33,966 bases of DNA, from positions 1 through 33,966 of the forward strand of contig NZ_CALHHX010000086.1 of assembly GCF_938030685.1 (NCBI RefSeq). Direction: 5' to 3'. The notes beneath the pieces were generated by a model that saw only the letters and a list, made by a program, of their open reading frames with translations, was not told the origin of the DNA and made no database searches. The position numbers and the translations under genes were made by a program. This DNA is from an uncultured Campylobacter sp. (GTDB lineage Bacteria > Campylobacterota > Campylobacteria > Campylobacterales > Campylobacteraceae). Shown here in pieces: positions 1 through 7,614 of this stretch (within the stretch, counting starts at the first letter, position 1; the number at the start of each line of letters is the position of its first letter).

Positions 1-858
1 TCGTCTCCTCAAAATTCCGCCGAAAATATCGCAGAGGATAGATCCGCCGCAAAAGTAACAAAAATCGCGAAAAAATTTAAAAAATTCAAACTTCCTCGCA
101 AAACCAAACCCGCGAGTGCAAAAAAACCGAAATTCTTTGGATTTGAGTTCGTGCAGATGGACGATCCACGCGAGGGCGAGAACCTCGAGAGTAAAATTTA
201 CACCAACCCTATCCGAATGAGCGGCATCAAGGCCTACATTATGCCGCTTATTTTGATAGGCATCGCTTTGATCTTTAGAGCTCAGATCACCGAGTCGCTG
301 CTGTCATTTAAGCAGATCCAAGAATATGTAAATCAAAACACCGTCTCGCTTACCTTTGATCTGTTTATCTATCTGATCTTTGCGCTGAGCTACATTTTGC
401 CACTAAATCAAGTATTTATCTTCCTGTCGGCCGCCAGACACGATCAATACGCGGTGCGGCAGATCACGAGCTACAATATCTTTTTGATAATCTGCGTCGT
501 CGCCACGGTTTTACAGAATGAAACCATAGGGCTTGACGCCTACGTGGCGATCTTTAGCATCGCCGTGGCGCTGTTTGGACTGCTATCGTATTGCTACAAG
601 CTCAAGGCGTTTTTATATCTCATCTTCACGACCAAGGGCTCCTTACCGTTTCTCATCGCGCTTGCCGTGGAGCTCTGCGCTATTATCGCAATCGGCGTGA
701 TGGACGCGTTTGCCGGGCTTCCGGCACAGATCGCGCAAAGCACCGGTATAGATTTTAATACTATGGCGTGGAAACATATCGTTATTTTCGCAATCTCCGC
801 GCCATTTTATATATTTTCGTTCATCTGTTTACGCCGCATAAAAAAGGCTAAAATTTAA
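1..858 (+). CDS. Polytopic inner-membrane protein, 5' end outside window
   Basis: The reading frame is open from the first base, so the gene starts upstream and only its last 285 codons are here; a GTG at 151 is internal to the frame and is probably not the start. The first 50 residues are soluble and rich in Lys, Ala and Pro. About six hydrophobic helices follow, beginning near position 235, and the protein ends in a short basic tail (RRIKKAKI), as expected for a cytoplasmic C-terminus. No catalytic motif or family signature is recognised. The next gene is on the opposite strand and converges on this one. The membrane location is clear from the sequence; the function is unknown. Confidence 0.75.
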   Translation, partial: SSPQNSAENIAEDRSAAKVTKIAKKFKKFKLPRKTKPASAKKPKFFGFEFVQMDDPREGENLESKIYTNPIRMSGIKAYIMPLILIGIALIFRAQITESLLSFKQIQEYVNQNTVSLTFDLFIYLIFALSYILPLNQVFIFLSAARHDQYAVRQITSYNIFLIICVVATVLQNETIGLDAYVAIFSIAVALFGLLSYCYKLKAFLYLIFTTKGSLPFLIALAVELCAIIAIGVMDAFAGLPAQIAQSTGIDFNTMAWKHIVIFAISAPFYIFSFICLRRIKKAKI

Positions 859-1217
859 GCTAGCGCGTAACGAAATTTAGTCCTTTAAATTTAGCGGCGG
901 CGAAATTTTTATTCCGCTAGCAGATCTGTGGAATCAAAATTTGGCTCGCTAAATTTTAATCGTTAGCGCTAAAATTTTTCTCTTTTGCATTCGCATTAAA
1001 AAGCCGAACCGACGCCACCCCGCTCCATCAAAATTTTAAATTTCGCGCTATAAATTCCTTGCTACGCAGCTTTCAAAATTTTATCGCCCAAATTTCATCG
1101 CCCAAATTTTGCCGCGTTTAAATTTAGCCGTCCGCGCGCCGTATTAAAATTCCGCCCGCTGCCGCCGCGGCTAAATTTAACTACCGCGCTAAATTCCGCG
1201 CCCTCGCCTACTGAAAT
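859..1217. other. Intergenic region dense in AAATTT
   Basis: This 359-bp stretch lies between two convergent genes. No open frame of convincing quality, RNA gene or strong hairpin was found. It contains about 13 copies of the palindromic hexamer AAATTT by hand count, usually extended to TAAATTTA or AAAATTTT and separated by GC-rich words such as GCCGCCGCGG. Confidence 0.5.
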
Positions 1218-2384
1218 TTAATCTCGCGCCCCGCTTCGTGCGGCGTAGAATTCCCGCCTAAACTCCGCAAACCGCCCGCACACGATCGCCTCTCTCATAT
1301 CCGCGGCAAGGCGCAGGTAATAATGCAGATTGTGAATGCTTGCGAGGCGGTAAAAGCTAAGCTCTCGCGCGCGAAATAGATGATTTAGATAGCCGCGGCT
1401 AAAGCGCTTGCACGTGTAGCAGTCGCAGTGCGGATCGATCGGATCGTGATCGCTGATAAAGCCCGCGTTTTTGATGCTGATCTTGCCGAAGCTCGTAAAT
1501 AGCGTGCCGTTGCGCGCATTTCGTGTAGGCATCACGCAGTCGAACATATCCACGCCGCGAGCGACGTTTTCGACGAGATCCTCGGGCGTGCCAACCCCCA
1601 TCAAATATCGCGGGCGCGCCGCATCGACGTACGGCATCATGGCCTCGACGGTTTCGTACATCAGCTCGTTTTTCTCGCCCACGCTAAGCCCTCCGATCGC
1701 AAGCCCGTCGAAGCTCATCTCGCACAGCGCTTCGGCGCAAAATTTACGCGCCTGCGGGTCGGTGCCGCCTTGGATGATACCGAAGATGTTTTGATGCGCG
1801 TGCAGGCCGCGAGATTTCATGGTCTCGTGATAATCTATCGCTTCGCGAGCCCATTTTATCGTGCGCGCAACGCTTAGATCGATCCGCTTTTTAAGCCGCG
1901 ATCTATCGTCTGCGCTAAGCGCGCCCGGCTCGCGCGGCAGCTCCACCAAGTCGTCTAAAATCATCATAATATCGGAGTTTAGCTCATACTGCGTATCGAG
2001 CACCGAGCGCGGCGTGAAATAATGCATGCTGCCGTCGATGTGGCTTTTAAATTTTATACCGCCCTCGTCGTTTTTAGTGTTTGCGCGCAGGCTAAACGCC
2101 TGAAAGCCGCCACTGTCGGTCAAAAAGCTGCGAGGAAATTTCGTAAATCCGTGCAGCCCGCCGAAGCCCGCCACCACCCGCGAGCCCGGGCGCAGATACA
2201 TGTGATAGGTATTAGCAAGGATGATCTGCGCGCCTAAAAGCTGCGCTACGTCCGTAGCATCGAGCGCCTTGACCGCACCCACGGTGCCGACCGGCATAAA
2301 AACGGGGGTGCGGATCGTACTGTGCGCCGTGCGGATCGTGCAGGCGCGCGCCGCGCCGTCCGCGCCGTCTATCTTAAAATCCAT
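1218..2384 (-). CDS. tgt: Queuine/preQ1 tRNA-guanine transglycosylase
   Basis: Exchanges guanine 34 in the anticodon of GUN tRNAs (Tyr, His, Asn, Asp) for preQ1, the committed tRNA step of queuosine synthesis, in the cytoplasm. The protein is 388 aa, close to the usual 370-390. The substrate-pocket motif DSGGFQ starts at residue 90, and the catalytic aspartate lies in FDCVMPTRNARNG at about 282. The zinc site is complete: Cys320, Cys322, Cys325 and His351, with the 26-residue Cys-to-His spacing of E. coli Tgt. FGIIQGG at about 201 and GGLSVGE at about 231 are further family signatures. The ATG is preceded by AAAGGATCAAG, a good ribosome-binding site. The gene stands alone; no other queuosine gene is in the window. 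Confidence 0.97.
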   Translation of the reverse strand: MDFKIDGADGAARACTIRTAHSTIRTPVFMPVGTVGAVKALDATDVAQLLGAQIILANTYHMYLRPGSRVVAGFGGLHGFTKFPRSFLTDSGGFQAFSLRANTKNDEGGIKFKSHIDGSMHYFTPRSVLDTQYELNSDIMMILDDLVELPREPGALSADDRSRLKKRIDLSVARTIKWAREAIDYHETMKSRGLHAHQNIFGIIQGGTDPQARKFCAEALCEMSFDGLAIGGLSVGEKNELMYETVEAMMPYVDAARPRYLMGVGTPEDLVENVARGVDMFDCVMPTRNARNGTLFTSFGKISIKNAGFISDHDPIDPHCDCYTCKRFSRGYLNHLFRARELSFYRLASIHNLHYYLRLAADMREAIVCGRFAEFRREFYAARSGARD

Positions 2385-2682
2385 CTTGATCCTTTAAATT
2401 TTGCTTCTTGCGCGCACTCGGCGCGAAATTTTAAAAAGCGATTGTAGCGAAATTTAAATTTGCGGCAGGTAAAGGCGGGTTAAATTTAAAGGATATTATG
2501 AAATGTTTGCAGATTAAAATTTCGATATTGAGCGGCCGACACAGCCGCTAAATGTAAAATTTACCGGCTCTTTTATAATTAAAATTTAATCGAACGTTGC
2601 GAATTTAGCGAGCGCGGCGGCATTAGATCACGGCGCGCTTTATATTATAAATTTAAAGATGCGCCGAAATAAAATTTCGCAC

Positions 2683-3021
2683 TTATGAAGCAAATTTTAT
2701 AGCTATAACGCTACCATTAAATTTCTCCGCACCGCATGAGTCGGCAGCGCCCTTTGAATTTGAAACTTCGCTCTTTTCATCGCGCGCGCTAGAAAATCCG
2801 CTAAATTTATGACCATTACGGCCGCACAGCTGTTTTTCGCACGGCACGCCGTCGCCGTCGCCATCGGTATGCTGGGTGCCGCCCTCCTAAGCCCTGCCAC
2901 ACTCTCGCAGATACCGCGTCGCCTCTTCGCAGCTGCTAAACTGCGAGCAATAGGTCTTGGCGTTGCAATCAAGCCCCAAGGCAAGACTAGCCAATATCGA
3001 AAACAATAAAACCAATTTCAT
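2683..3021 (-). pseudogene. Excalibur-domain secreted protein with internal stop codon
   Basis: The gene starts at ATG 3021 behind GGAGAGACG. The first 44 codons encode a signal-peptide-like segment (MKLVLLFSILASLALGL) followed by the first half of an excalibur domain, with YCSQFSSCEEATRYLRECG. A TAG codon at 2887-2889 stops it. The same frame then continues with DGDGDGVPCE and C, the calcium-binding half of the domain, and ends at TAA 2683-2685 after a further 67 codons. Excalibur domains are short extracellular Ca-binding modules, often attached to nucleases or found alone. Because both halves are in one frame, a single nonsense change is the simplest explanation, although the linker between CG and DGDGDG is longer than usual, so a small insertion is also possible. 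Confidence 0.75.
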
Positions 3022-3207
3022 CGTCTCTCCTTAAAATTTTGATGGAATTGTATGGATAAATAGATAAATAATTAATAAAATAGTAAATTTAGCCGCGAAC
3101 GGCGCAAATTTCACCGCTTGCGACGTTTTATTCGGCGGCTGTGTCTAAAGAAATTTAGCGGCTTTAGAGTTTATCTTTGCACTTTAAAGCCACGACGCAC
3201 TATGCCG

Positions 3208-3552
3208 CTAGGCGCTTTTGCGCGCGCGAGGCTTTCTTTTTGCGGGAGCGCTTTTTACTGACGTACTTTTGCCGTCCGGCAGGTTTTCCAAAGCTAAATT
3301 TGCTACGGATCTCTTTCTGCTCCTGCTCTTTGCTTTTCTATTTTGCAAAAACTCGCTGTACGGCGAACCGTAAAGGCTAGCGTGCCAGATCGCGCTTGCC
3401 AGCATCACTGCACCCGAAACTTTATGCAGCTGCGACATGCGCAAGTTCATATTCAGCGCGGTTAAAGCTGTGATACCCATACTCACTCCCAGCGCCGTTT
3501 TAGCCGCTTTGCGCTGAAAATTTAGATCCAAAATTTTATCTTCAATGCTCAA
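3208..3552 (-). CDS. Small His-containing membrane protein with basic tail, last gene of ferrosome-like operon
   Basis: A 114-aa protein starting at TTG 3552, spaced six bases from AGGGG; it overlaps the 3' end of the P-type ATPase gene by 11 nt, so translation is probably coupled. A hydrophobic segment at about 18-35 is followed by a second helix at about 42-61 with His43 and His57, on the pattern LHKVSGAVMLASAIWHASLY. Paired histidines in such a helix resemble the haem-ligand helices of DUF4405/b561-like proteins. The last 45 residues are Lys/Arg-rich (RKAKSRSRKR, AKRKPRARK) and would face the cytoplasm or the organelle surface. Operon membership is certain from spacing. Haem binding is only inference; no close named family is recognised. 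Confidence 0.8.
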   Translation of the reverse strand: MSIEDKILDLNFQRKAAKTALGVSMGITALTALNMNLRMSQLHKVSGAVMLASAIWHASLYGSPYSEFLQNRKAKSRSRKRSVANLALENLPDGKSTSVKSAPAKRKPRARKSA

Positions 3553-5623
3553 ATTTTACCCCTTTGATAGAATTCAGTAGTAGTCCTATCGTCGTGCCGT
3601 TGTGCAGCAGCGCCGTAGCTACGGAACTTAGCGCGCCGAAAGTCGCCAAAAATAAAATGATCGAATTTATCCCCACGGTAGCGTTGAAATTTCGATTTAC
3701 GAGCCGCAGCGTGTCGTTGGCCAGCGCCTTTACCTGCGCGACGCCCTCGATGTCGTTTTTCAAAAGCCCGATCTGCGCGGAAGCCTTGGCGATCTCGGCG
3801 CCGTTTAGCATGCTGATACCGATGTCCGCCTTCATCAGGCTCGGCGCATCGTTTATGCCGTCGCCCACGAAGACCACCTTCCGCCCCTCGGCTTTTAACT
3901 GCTCTAAAATTTCGGTCTTTTGCGTCGGCAGCAATTCGCCGTAATAGCGATCTACGCCAAGCTTTTTGGCTACGGCGCGGGCTTTTGATTTCACGTCGCC
4001 GCTTAGCATGACGATCTGCCCTACGCCCAGCTCGCGAAGCCTAGCGATGACGGTGCGGGCATTTGCGCGCACCTCGTCTCTAAGCCCGATGAGCCCCAAA
4101 AGTCTACCGTCAAATGCGATGTAAAGCAGCGCGAGCCCCTTTTGCATCGCAAGATCTATGGTCTGCTCATGCGCCGCAAACGAGATCATCTCATCATCCT
4201 CCAGGAAGTGGCGCGAGCCGATGATGAGCTTTTTGCCCTCGATGCTGGTCTTTACGCCGTGAGCGACGACGAATTCCACCTCGTCGTGGTGTTTGTGGAT
4301 AAAGCCGTGCTTTTTGGCGGCATCCACGATCGCCTCGGCTACGGGGTGAAAGTAATGCTCCTCGGCGCTTGCGGTTAAATTTAAAATATCGTTTTTACTG
4401 AAGCGCTCGTCAAACGATATGATCTCGGCGACCTCCAGGTTGCCGTACGTAAGCGTGCCCGTCTTATCGAATACGAAAGTATCGGCGCTCGCAAGCGACT
4501 CAAGAGCCTTGGCGCCTTTGATCAAAATCCCGTTTTTGCCTGCCTTTGAGATGCTTGACTTAAAAGCAACCGGCGTAGGTAGCTTAAGCGCGCACGAGTA
4601 GTCCGCCTGCAGTACCGAAGCTACGCTCATAAAATTTCGATTTATCAGATAGGAAACGCCCGCGAGCCCGAAGGTCACCGGCACGAGCTTGTCGGCCAGG
4701 TGGGTCGTATGCATGCCGATGCTGGAGCGCTCGTTAAGAGATGCCGTGATGTAGTGCTTGATACGCTGCGTGGAGGTGTTTTCACCGACGTTTTCCGCCC
4801 AGATACGGATCCTGCCCTCCTCCACGATCGTGCCGCTTAGCACGCTATCGCCGCGAGATTTTTTCACCGCGACCGATTCGCCCGTCATATTGGCTTGATT
4901 TATCATCGCTTCGCCGCTTACGACGTGTCCGTCCACGGCTATGACGTCGCCTGCGCCCACGACCACGATATCGCCTACCTTTAGCTTGGAGGTTGCGATT
5001 TTTACTTCGGTCTTTTTGCCGTTCTGTTCTATCTCGATCCATGCCTCGGCGATGTCCGGGCGGGCGAGCTCGCGGATTAGATCGTCGCTTTTATAAACGG
5101 TGCTTTCCTCCATGTATTCGCCAAGAGCGAGCATCGCGTTGGTGCTGTTTGCGGCAAATACATCGCCGCGAGCGAGCGAAATCCCGACAGCAGCAGCCTC
5201 CAAGCCCTTTGAAGTAAGCCCATGACGAAAGCTTTCTTTAATGCCCTCTTTTAAGATAGGCATGCACGCTACGATGCTAAATGCGCGCGCTAAAGGCGAA
5301 GTGCGAAAGATTAAATTTCCCCCTAATGCGAGAAGCGCTAAAATAAAGTCGTTTTTGCTCGGTAAATTTTTATGGCTAGCGGGGATAATTGATTTTAGCT
5401 CGCTTAAATTTAAGGCTTCAAGTTGCTTTAGAATTCCTGCCTTATCTACACCCGCGTCAAACTTAAGGATCAAAGAGCCGATTTTAGCGTTAAATCTCGC
5501 GTCCTGCACGCCATGAAATTTAGCCACGTTTTTAGCAAAAGCGCTCGCATCAATCTCTCTAAAACCGACGATTTTTAGCCGCAGTCTGGATTTAGTCTCA
5601 TGTAAAATTTTAAAATTTTGCAT
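3542..5623 (-). CDS. fezB: P1B-type metal-transporting ATPase, FezB-like (ferrosome)
   Basis: A 693-aa P-type ATPase. The catalytic core is complete: TGES at 247-250 (actuator), DKTGT at 386-390 (phosphorylated Asp386), the HP dipeptide at 426-427 typical of P1B heavy-metal pumps, and GDGIND at 587-592. The metal-transport helix reads SCALKLPTP at 343-351, not CPC (copper, zinc), SPC or TPC. The N-terminal domain is HMA-like in outline but has no CxxC; it carries SRLRLKI at 12-18 and resembles the small protein encoded at 7611-7928. These traits fit the P1B-6 iron-linked ATPases of ferrosome clusters, which are thought to load iron into a membrane compartment. It starts 3 nt after the YtxH-like gene. 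Metal identity is inferred; plain efflux of another metal is the main alternative. The symbol is by analogy. Confidence 0.82.
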   Translation of the reverse strand: MQNFKILHETKSRLRLKIVGFREIDASAFAKNVAKFHGVQDARFNAKIGSLILKFDAGVDKAGILKQLEALNLSELKSIIPASHKNLPSKNDFILALLALGGNLIFRTSPLARAFSIVACMPILKEGIKESFRHGLTSKGLEAAAVGISLARGDVFAANSTNAMLALGEYMEESTVYKSDDLIRELARPDIAEAWIEIEQNGKKTEVKIATSKLKVGDIVVVGAGDVIAVDGHVVSGEAMINQANMTGESVAVKKSRGDSVLSGTIVEEGRIRIWAENVGENTSTQRIKHYITASLNERSSIGMHTTHLADKLVPVTFGLAGVSYLINRNFMSVASVLQADYSCALKLPTPVAFKSSISKAGKNGILIKGAKALESLASADTFVFDKTGTLTYGNLEVAEIISFDERFSKNDILNLTASAEEHYFHPVAEAIVDAAKKHGFIHKHHDEVEFVVAHGVKTSIEGKKLIIGSRHFLEDDEMISFAAHEQTIDLAMQKGLALLYIAFDGRLLGLIGLRDEVRANARTVIARLRELGVGQIVMLSGDVKSKARAVAKKLGVDRYYGELLPTQKTEILEQLKAEGRKVVFVGDGINDAPSLMKADIGISMLNGAEIAKASAQIGLLKNDIEGVAQVKALANDTLRLVNRNFNATVGINSIILFLATFGALSSVATALLHNGTTIGLLLNSIKGVKFEH

Positions 5624-5626
5624 CGA

Positions 5627-6112
5627 CTACTCTTGCATCTCTGCCTTGGCGTCTTCGAATCGCTCCTTCATCTCTTCGATGCCCATCTGAAACATCTCGG
5701 TGCCCTTTGCGATGAGCTTAAAAAGCTTTTTTTGCGCGTTTTCGTCGGTGAGAAAATAGGTCGCTGCGGCCCCTAGAACGATACCTGTGATAAATGAGTT
5801 GCCACCAAATAAGCCGTTCGCGTTTTGCCTGCCACCCAGGGAATTAAAAATTCCACCGAAAGCAGAACCCTGAGTAGAATTTACATCACTTGAGCTTTGA
5901 GCGGCGGAATCTTTATTATCCGAGCCGCTGTCGGAGGCTGAGCTATTAAAAGGTGTAGAATTTACCCGCTCATTTATCCATTTAGCCCAACCGCCGAGCT
6001 TTTCGTCACCGGCAAAGCTACCCGCAGAGCCGCTAGCATATTTGTTGTCACCAAAATTGTAATCGTCTAGAATTTCTTTCAAATCTTTTTTTGTGATATA
6101 GGGATTACTCAT
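5627..6112 (-). CDS. YtxH-like single-span membrane protein of ferrosome-like operon
   Basis: A 161-aa protein. The first 105 residues are hydrophilic, first acidic (KKDLKEILDDYNFGDN), then low-complexity Ser, Asn and Gly. One transmembrane helix lies at about 106-121 (SFITGIVLGAAATYFL), followed by TDENAQKKLFKLI and an amphipathic acidic tail rich in Glu and Met. A Gly-rich membrane helix followed by a charged amphipathic helix is the YtxH layout. The start ATG overlaps the stop of the upstream gene by 8 nt (ATGAGTAA), and the ATPase gene begins 3 nt after its stop, so the three genes form one translational unit. A structural or membrane-shaping role is plausible; no enzymatic motif is present. 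Confidence 0.8.
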   Translation of the reverse strand: MSNPYITKKDLKEILDDYNFGDNKYASGSAGSFAGDEKLGGWAKWINERVNSTPFNSSASDSGSDNKDSAAQSSSDVNSTQGSAFGGIFNSLGGRQNANGLFGGNSFITGIVLGAAATYFLTDENAQKKLFKLIAKGTEMFQMGIEEMKERFEDAKAEMQE

Positions 6113-6407
6113 TGCCTACCTTAAGAATAAAATTTCTACCCGCAATGAGCGCACCTACGCATACTGCGACGCCTGCCGCTGCGCGTAGATACTCGCCTTG
6201 TACGAGCTTATTTGCACTGTAAATCGCGCCGCCGCCGATGATACCGCCGCTTAGCGCAATATCCAGCGCATCGCGAATCGCTTTAGATTTGCTCTTGCCT
6301 TCTTTAGCTTTAACGAGCTCTACGGCGCAACCGCCGATCGCCCCTGCTATAGCGCCGCTTAAAACGTGATCCAGCGGCGAACGCTGTGTCGTAAGTGATC
6401 TATTCAT
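6105..6407 (-). CDS. Small glycine-zipper membrane protein of ferrosome-like operon
   Basis: A 100-aa protein with three hydrophobic segments at about 14-31, 50-66 and 74-92. They are rich in glycine and alanine (SGAIAGAIGG, SGGIIGGGAIYSA, AAAGVAVCVGALIAG), spaced like glycine zippers. A basic loop (KAKEGKSKSK) separates the first two. Small Gly-zipper proteins of this kind pack tightly in membranes; magnetosome proteins such as MamC and MamF share the general look, but no sequence relationship is claimed. The ATG at 6407 has AGAGGCCTAA upstream. The gene sits 8 nt after the preceding gene and overlaps the next by 8 nt. Membership in the operon is clear; the function is unknown. Confidence 0.8.
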   Translation of the reverse strand: MNRSLTTQRSPLDHVLSGAIAGAIGGCAVELVKAKEGKSKSKAIRDALDIALSGGIIGGGAIYSANKLVQGEYLRAAAGVAVCVGALIAGRNFILKVGNE

Positions 6408-6415
6408 TTAGGCCT

Positions 6416-6907
6416 CTATTTTTCTGATTTATCGTCTGCGGACGTAAATTTAGCCGAAGAATTATCGTCCATTTTTACGATCTGCGGGATATTAAGCGGA
6501 GTAGTAGATGCTGCGGATGTCTCACCTGCCGGTGTTTCGCCCGTCTTAGCGCTCGCAGTGGATTTTTTAGTTCTTTTAAATCCCGGTTTTGGTCCCGGTT
6601 TTTTTCTAGTTTTTTTTGCAGTGCTAGTTTCAGTGCTGGCGCTACTTGTCGTAGCTTTTTTACCGCCAGACTTTCTTTTACCTTTTACCGCCTCAGCAAC
6701 ATCGTCTAAGCCTTCTTTGGCTTCCGCAAAAATTTCTTTTGATTTTTTGCTTAATTTTTCTGCTCCGCCTTTGACGCTATTTTTTAGCTCCTCGACGCTT
6801 TTGCTACTTGCGATTTTATTCGCACCTTCTTTGATTTTATCTCGATTGTTATAAGCGTAAACCGCCGCGCAACCAAGCGCAAAACCTGCTAGAAATGGGA
6901 TCGGCAT
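6416..6907 (-). CDS. YtxH-like membrane-anchored Lys/Ala-rich protein with AT-hook-like motif
   Basis: A 163-aa protein. An N-terminal membrane helix (about 3-19, PFLAGFALGCAAVYAYN) is followed by a Lys/Ala/Glu amphipathic helix to about 77, as in YtxH and phasin-like proteins. A disordered Thr/Ser/Lys-rich stretch then carries RKKPGPKPGFKRTKK at about 101-115, close to an AT-hook (core GRP or PGPKPG flanked by basic residues). The tail is acidic. It starts 95 nt after the ferritin-like gene, with TATAAT at 6928-6933 just upstream, so it may also be transcribed from its own promoter. The AAGGAG site sits unusually close, one base before the ATG. A membrane scaffold in an iron compartment is a hypothesis; binding to nucleic acid or another polyanion is possible from the motif. 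Confidence 0.8.
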   Translation of the reverse strand: MPIPFLAGFALGCAAVYAYNNRDKIKEGANKIASSKSVEELKNSVKGGAEKLSKKSKEIFAEAKEGLDDVAEAVKGKRKSGGKKATTSSASTETSTAKKTRKKPGPKPGFKRTKKSTASAKTGETPAGETSAASTTPLNIPQIVKMDDNSSAKFTSADDKSEK

Positions 6908-6927
6908 TTCATTCTCCTTGTGTTAAG

Positions 6928-6933
6928 ATTATA
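6928..6933 (-). promoter_or_regulatory. Candidate -10 box for internal promoter
   Basis: Read on the minus strand this is TATAAT, ending 21 nt upstream of the ATG at 6907, inside the only sizeable gap (95 bp) of the seven-gene operon. A second TAATAT lies further upstream. No -35 box is seen, which is normal for Campylobacter sigma-70 promoters. An internal start for the five distal genes is inferred. Confidence 0.4.
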
Positions 6934-7002
6934 AAGTCATTTTATCAACTTTACATAGATTTTGATATTATAGCGACTTTTTTAGATTTTTGCAATCCTA
7001 AT

Positions 7003-7614
7003 TTAATTTTTCTGCAAAATTCCTTTAATTAGATTAGAAAATGCACTATTTAAGATATTTTGCAAATCGTATTTTTGAAATATCCGCTCTAATCCCTGCG
7101 GATTTTTTAAAATTTCATTTAATAAATCAGCGAAATTCAAAGAGTTTAAATCAGCCTCGTATTTAGAATTTAATTCTTTTAAAATCGGCAAAATTTCATT
7201 ATACGAAACCGCCTGCGCCTTATATAGCAGCTCTTTAAATTCCGCGTTATTGCACGAATTAATTAGATCGTCATAAAACATCATAGAGCTTTTTTCTATC
7301 AAAAGTGCCGAAGCCAAAAACTCATTCATACCTTTTGCAACCAGTGCCTCACTGCTATTTTCAGGAGGCGTAGCACCAAGCCCACAAGAATTTGCAAAAT
7401 CTAGCATCCGCTCAAGTAATTCGGCTCGTAAAGATAGAATCTCTCCTAGCTTTTTATCTTGAAATTTAACTGCGCCCAGCGAATAAAACTGCAAAATTTG
7501 TGCCTCTTTTTCGAGCAAAATAGCAATATCTGCAATTTGCGCCTCATTTAAATTCCGAGATTTATTAGAAATTCTACGCGATTTTTTGGCACTACGCAAT
7601 GTTTCTTCGCTCAA
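7003..7614 (-). CDS. Ferritin-like helical protein of ferrosome-like operon
   Basis: A 203-aa, almost all-helical soluble protein. The start is TTG 7614, overlapping the upstream stop as TTGA, with AGAGG seven bases before it, which indicates translational coupling. After a basic N-terminus, helices at about 23-50, 52-76, 88-120 and 123-147 resemble a four-helix ferritin/rubrerythrin bundle: EKEAQILQFYSLGA, RAELLERMLDFA, EKSSMMFYDDLI and YKAQAVSYNEILP, with candidate carboxylates Glu35 or 37, Glu65 or 68, Glu107 and Glu140. The usual ExxH pairs are not evident, so a di-iron centre is uncertain. The C-terminal 50 residues form a further amphipathic helical region. The fold is inferred from helix pattern; its place in the operon points to iron handling or cargo. 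Confidence 0.7.
   Translation of the reverse strand: MSEETLRSAKKSRRISNKSRNLNEAQIADIAILLEKEAQILQFYSLGAVKFQDKKLGEILSLRAELLERMLDFANSCGLGATPPENSSEALVAKGMNEFLASALLIEKSSMMFYDDLINSCNNAEFKELLYKAQAVSYNEILPILKELNSKYEADLNSLNFADLLNEILKNPQGLERIFQKYDLQNILNSAFSNLIKGILQKN

Noticed and set aside
2703..3009. Two overlapping open frames on opposite strands (93 and 66 aa) in the tgt downstream region
   Set aside because: Both are out of frame with the excalibur domain, which is the only reading that gives a signal peptide, cysteine pattern and DGDGDG motif; they are shadows of the broken gene.
3542..5623. Annotation of the ATPase as a copper exporter (CopA or CcoI type)
   Set aside because: There is no CxxC in the N-terminal domain, no CPC in the transport helix, and the neighbours are not copper genes.
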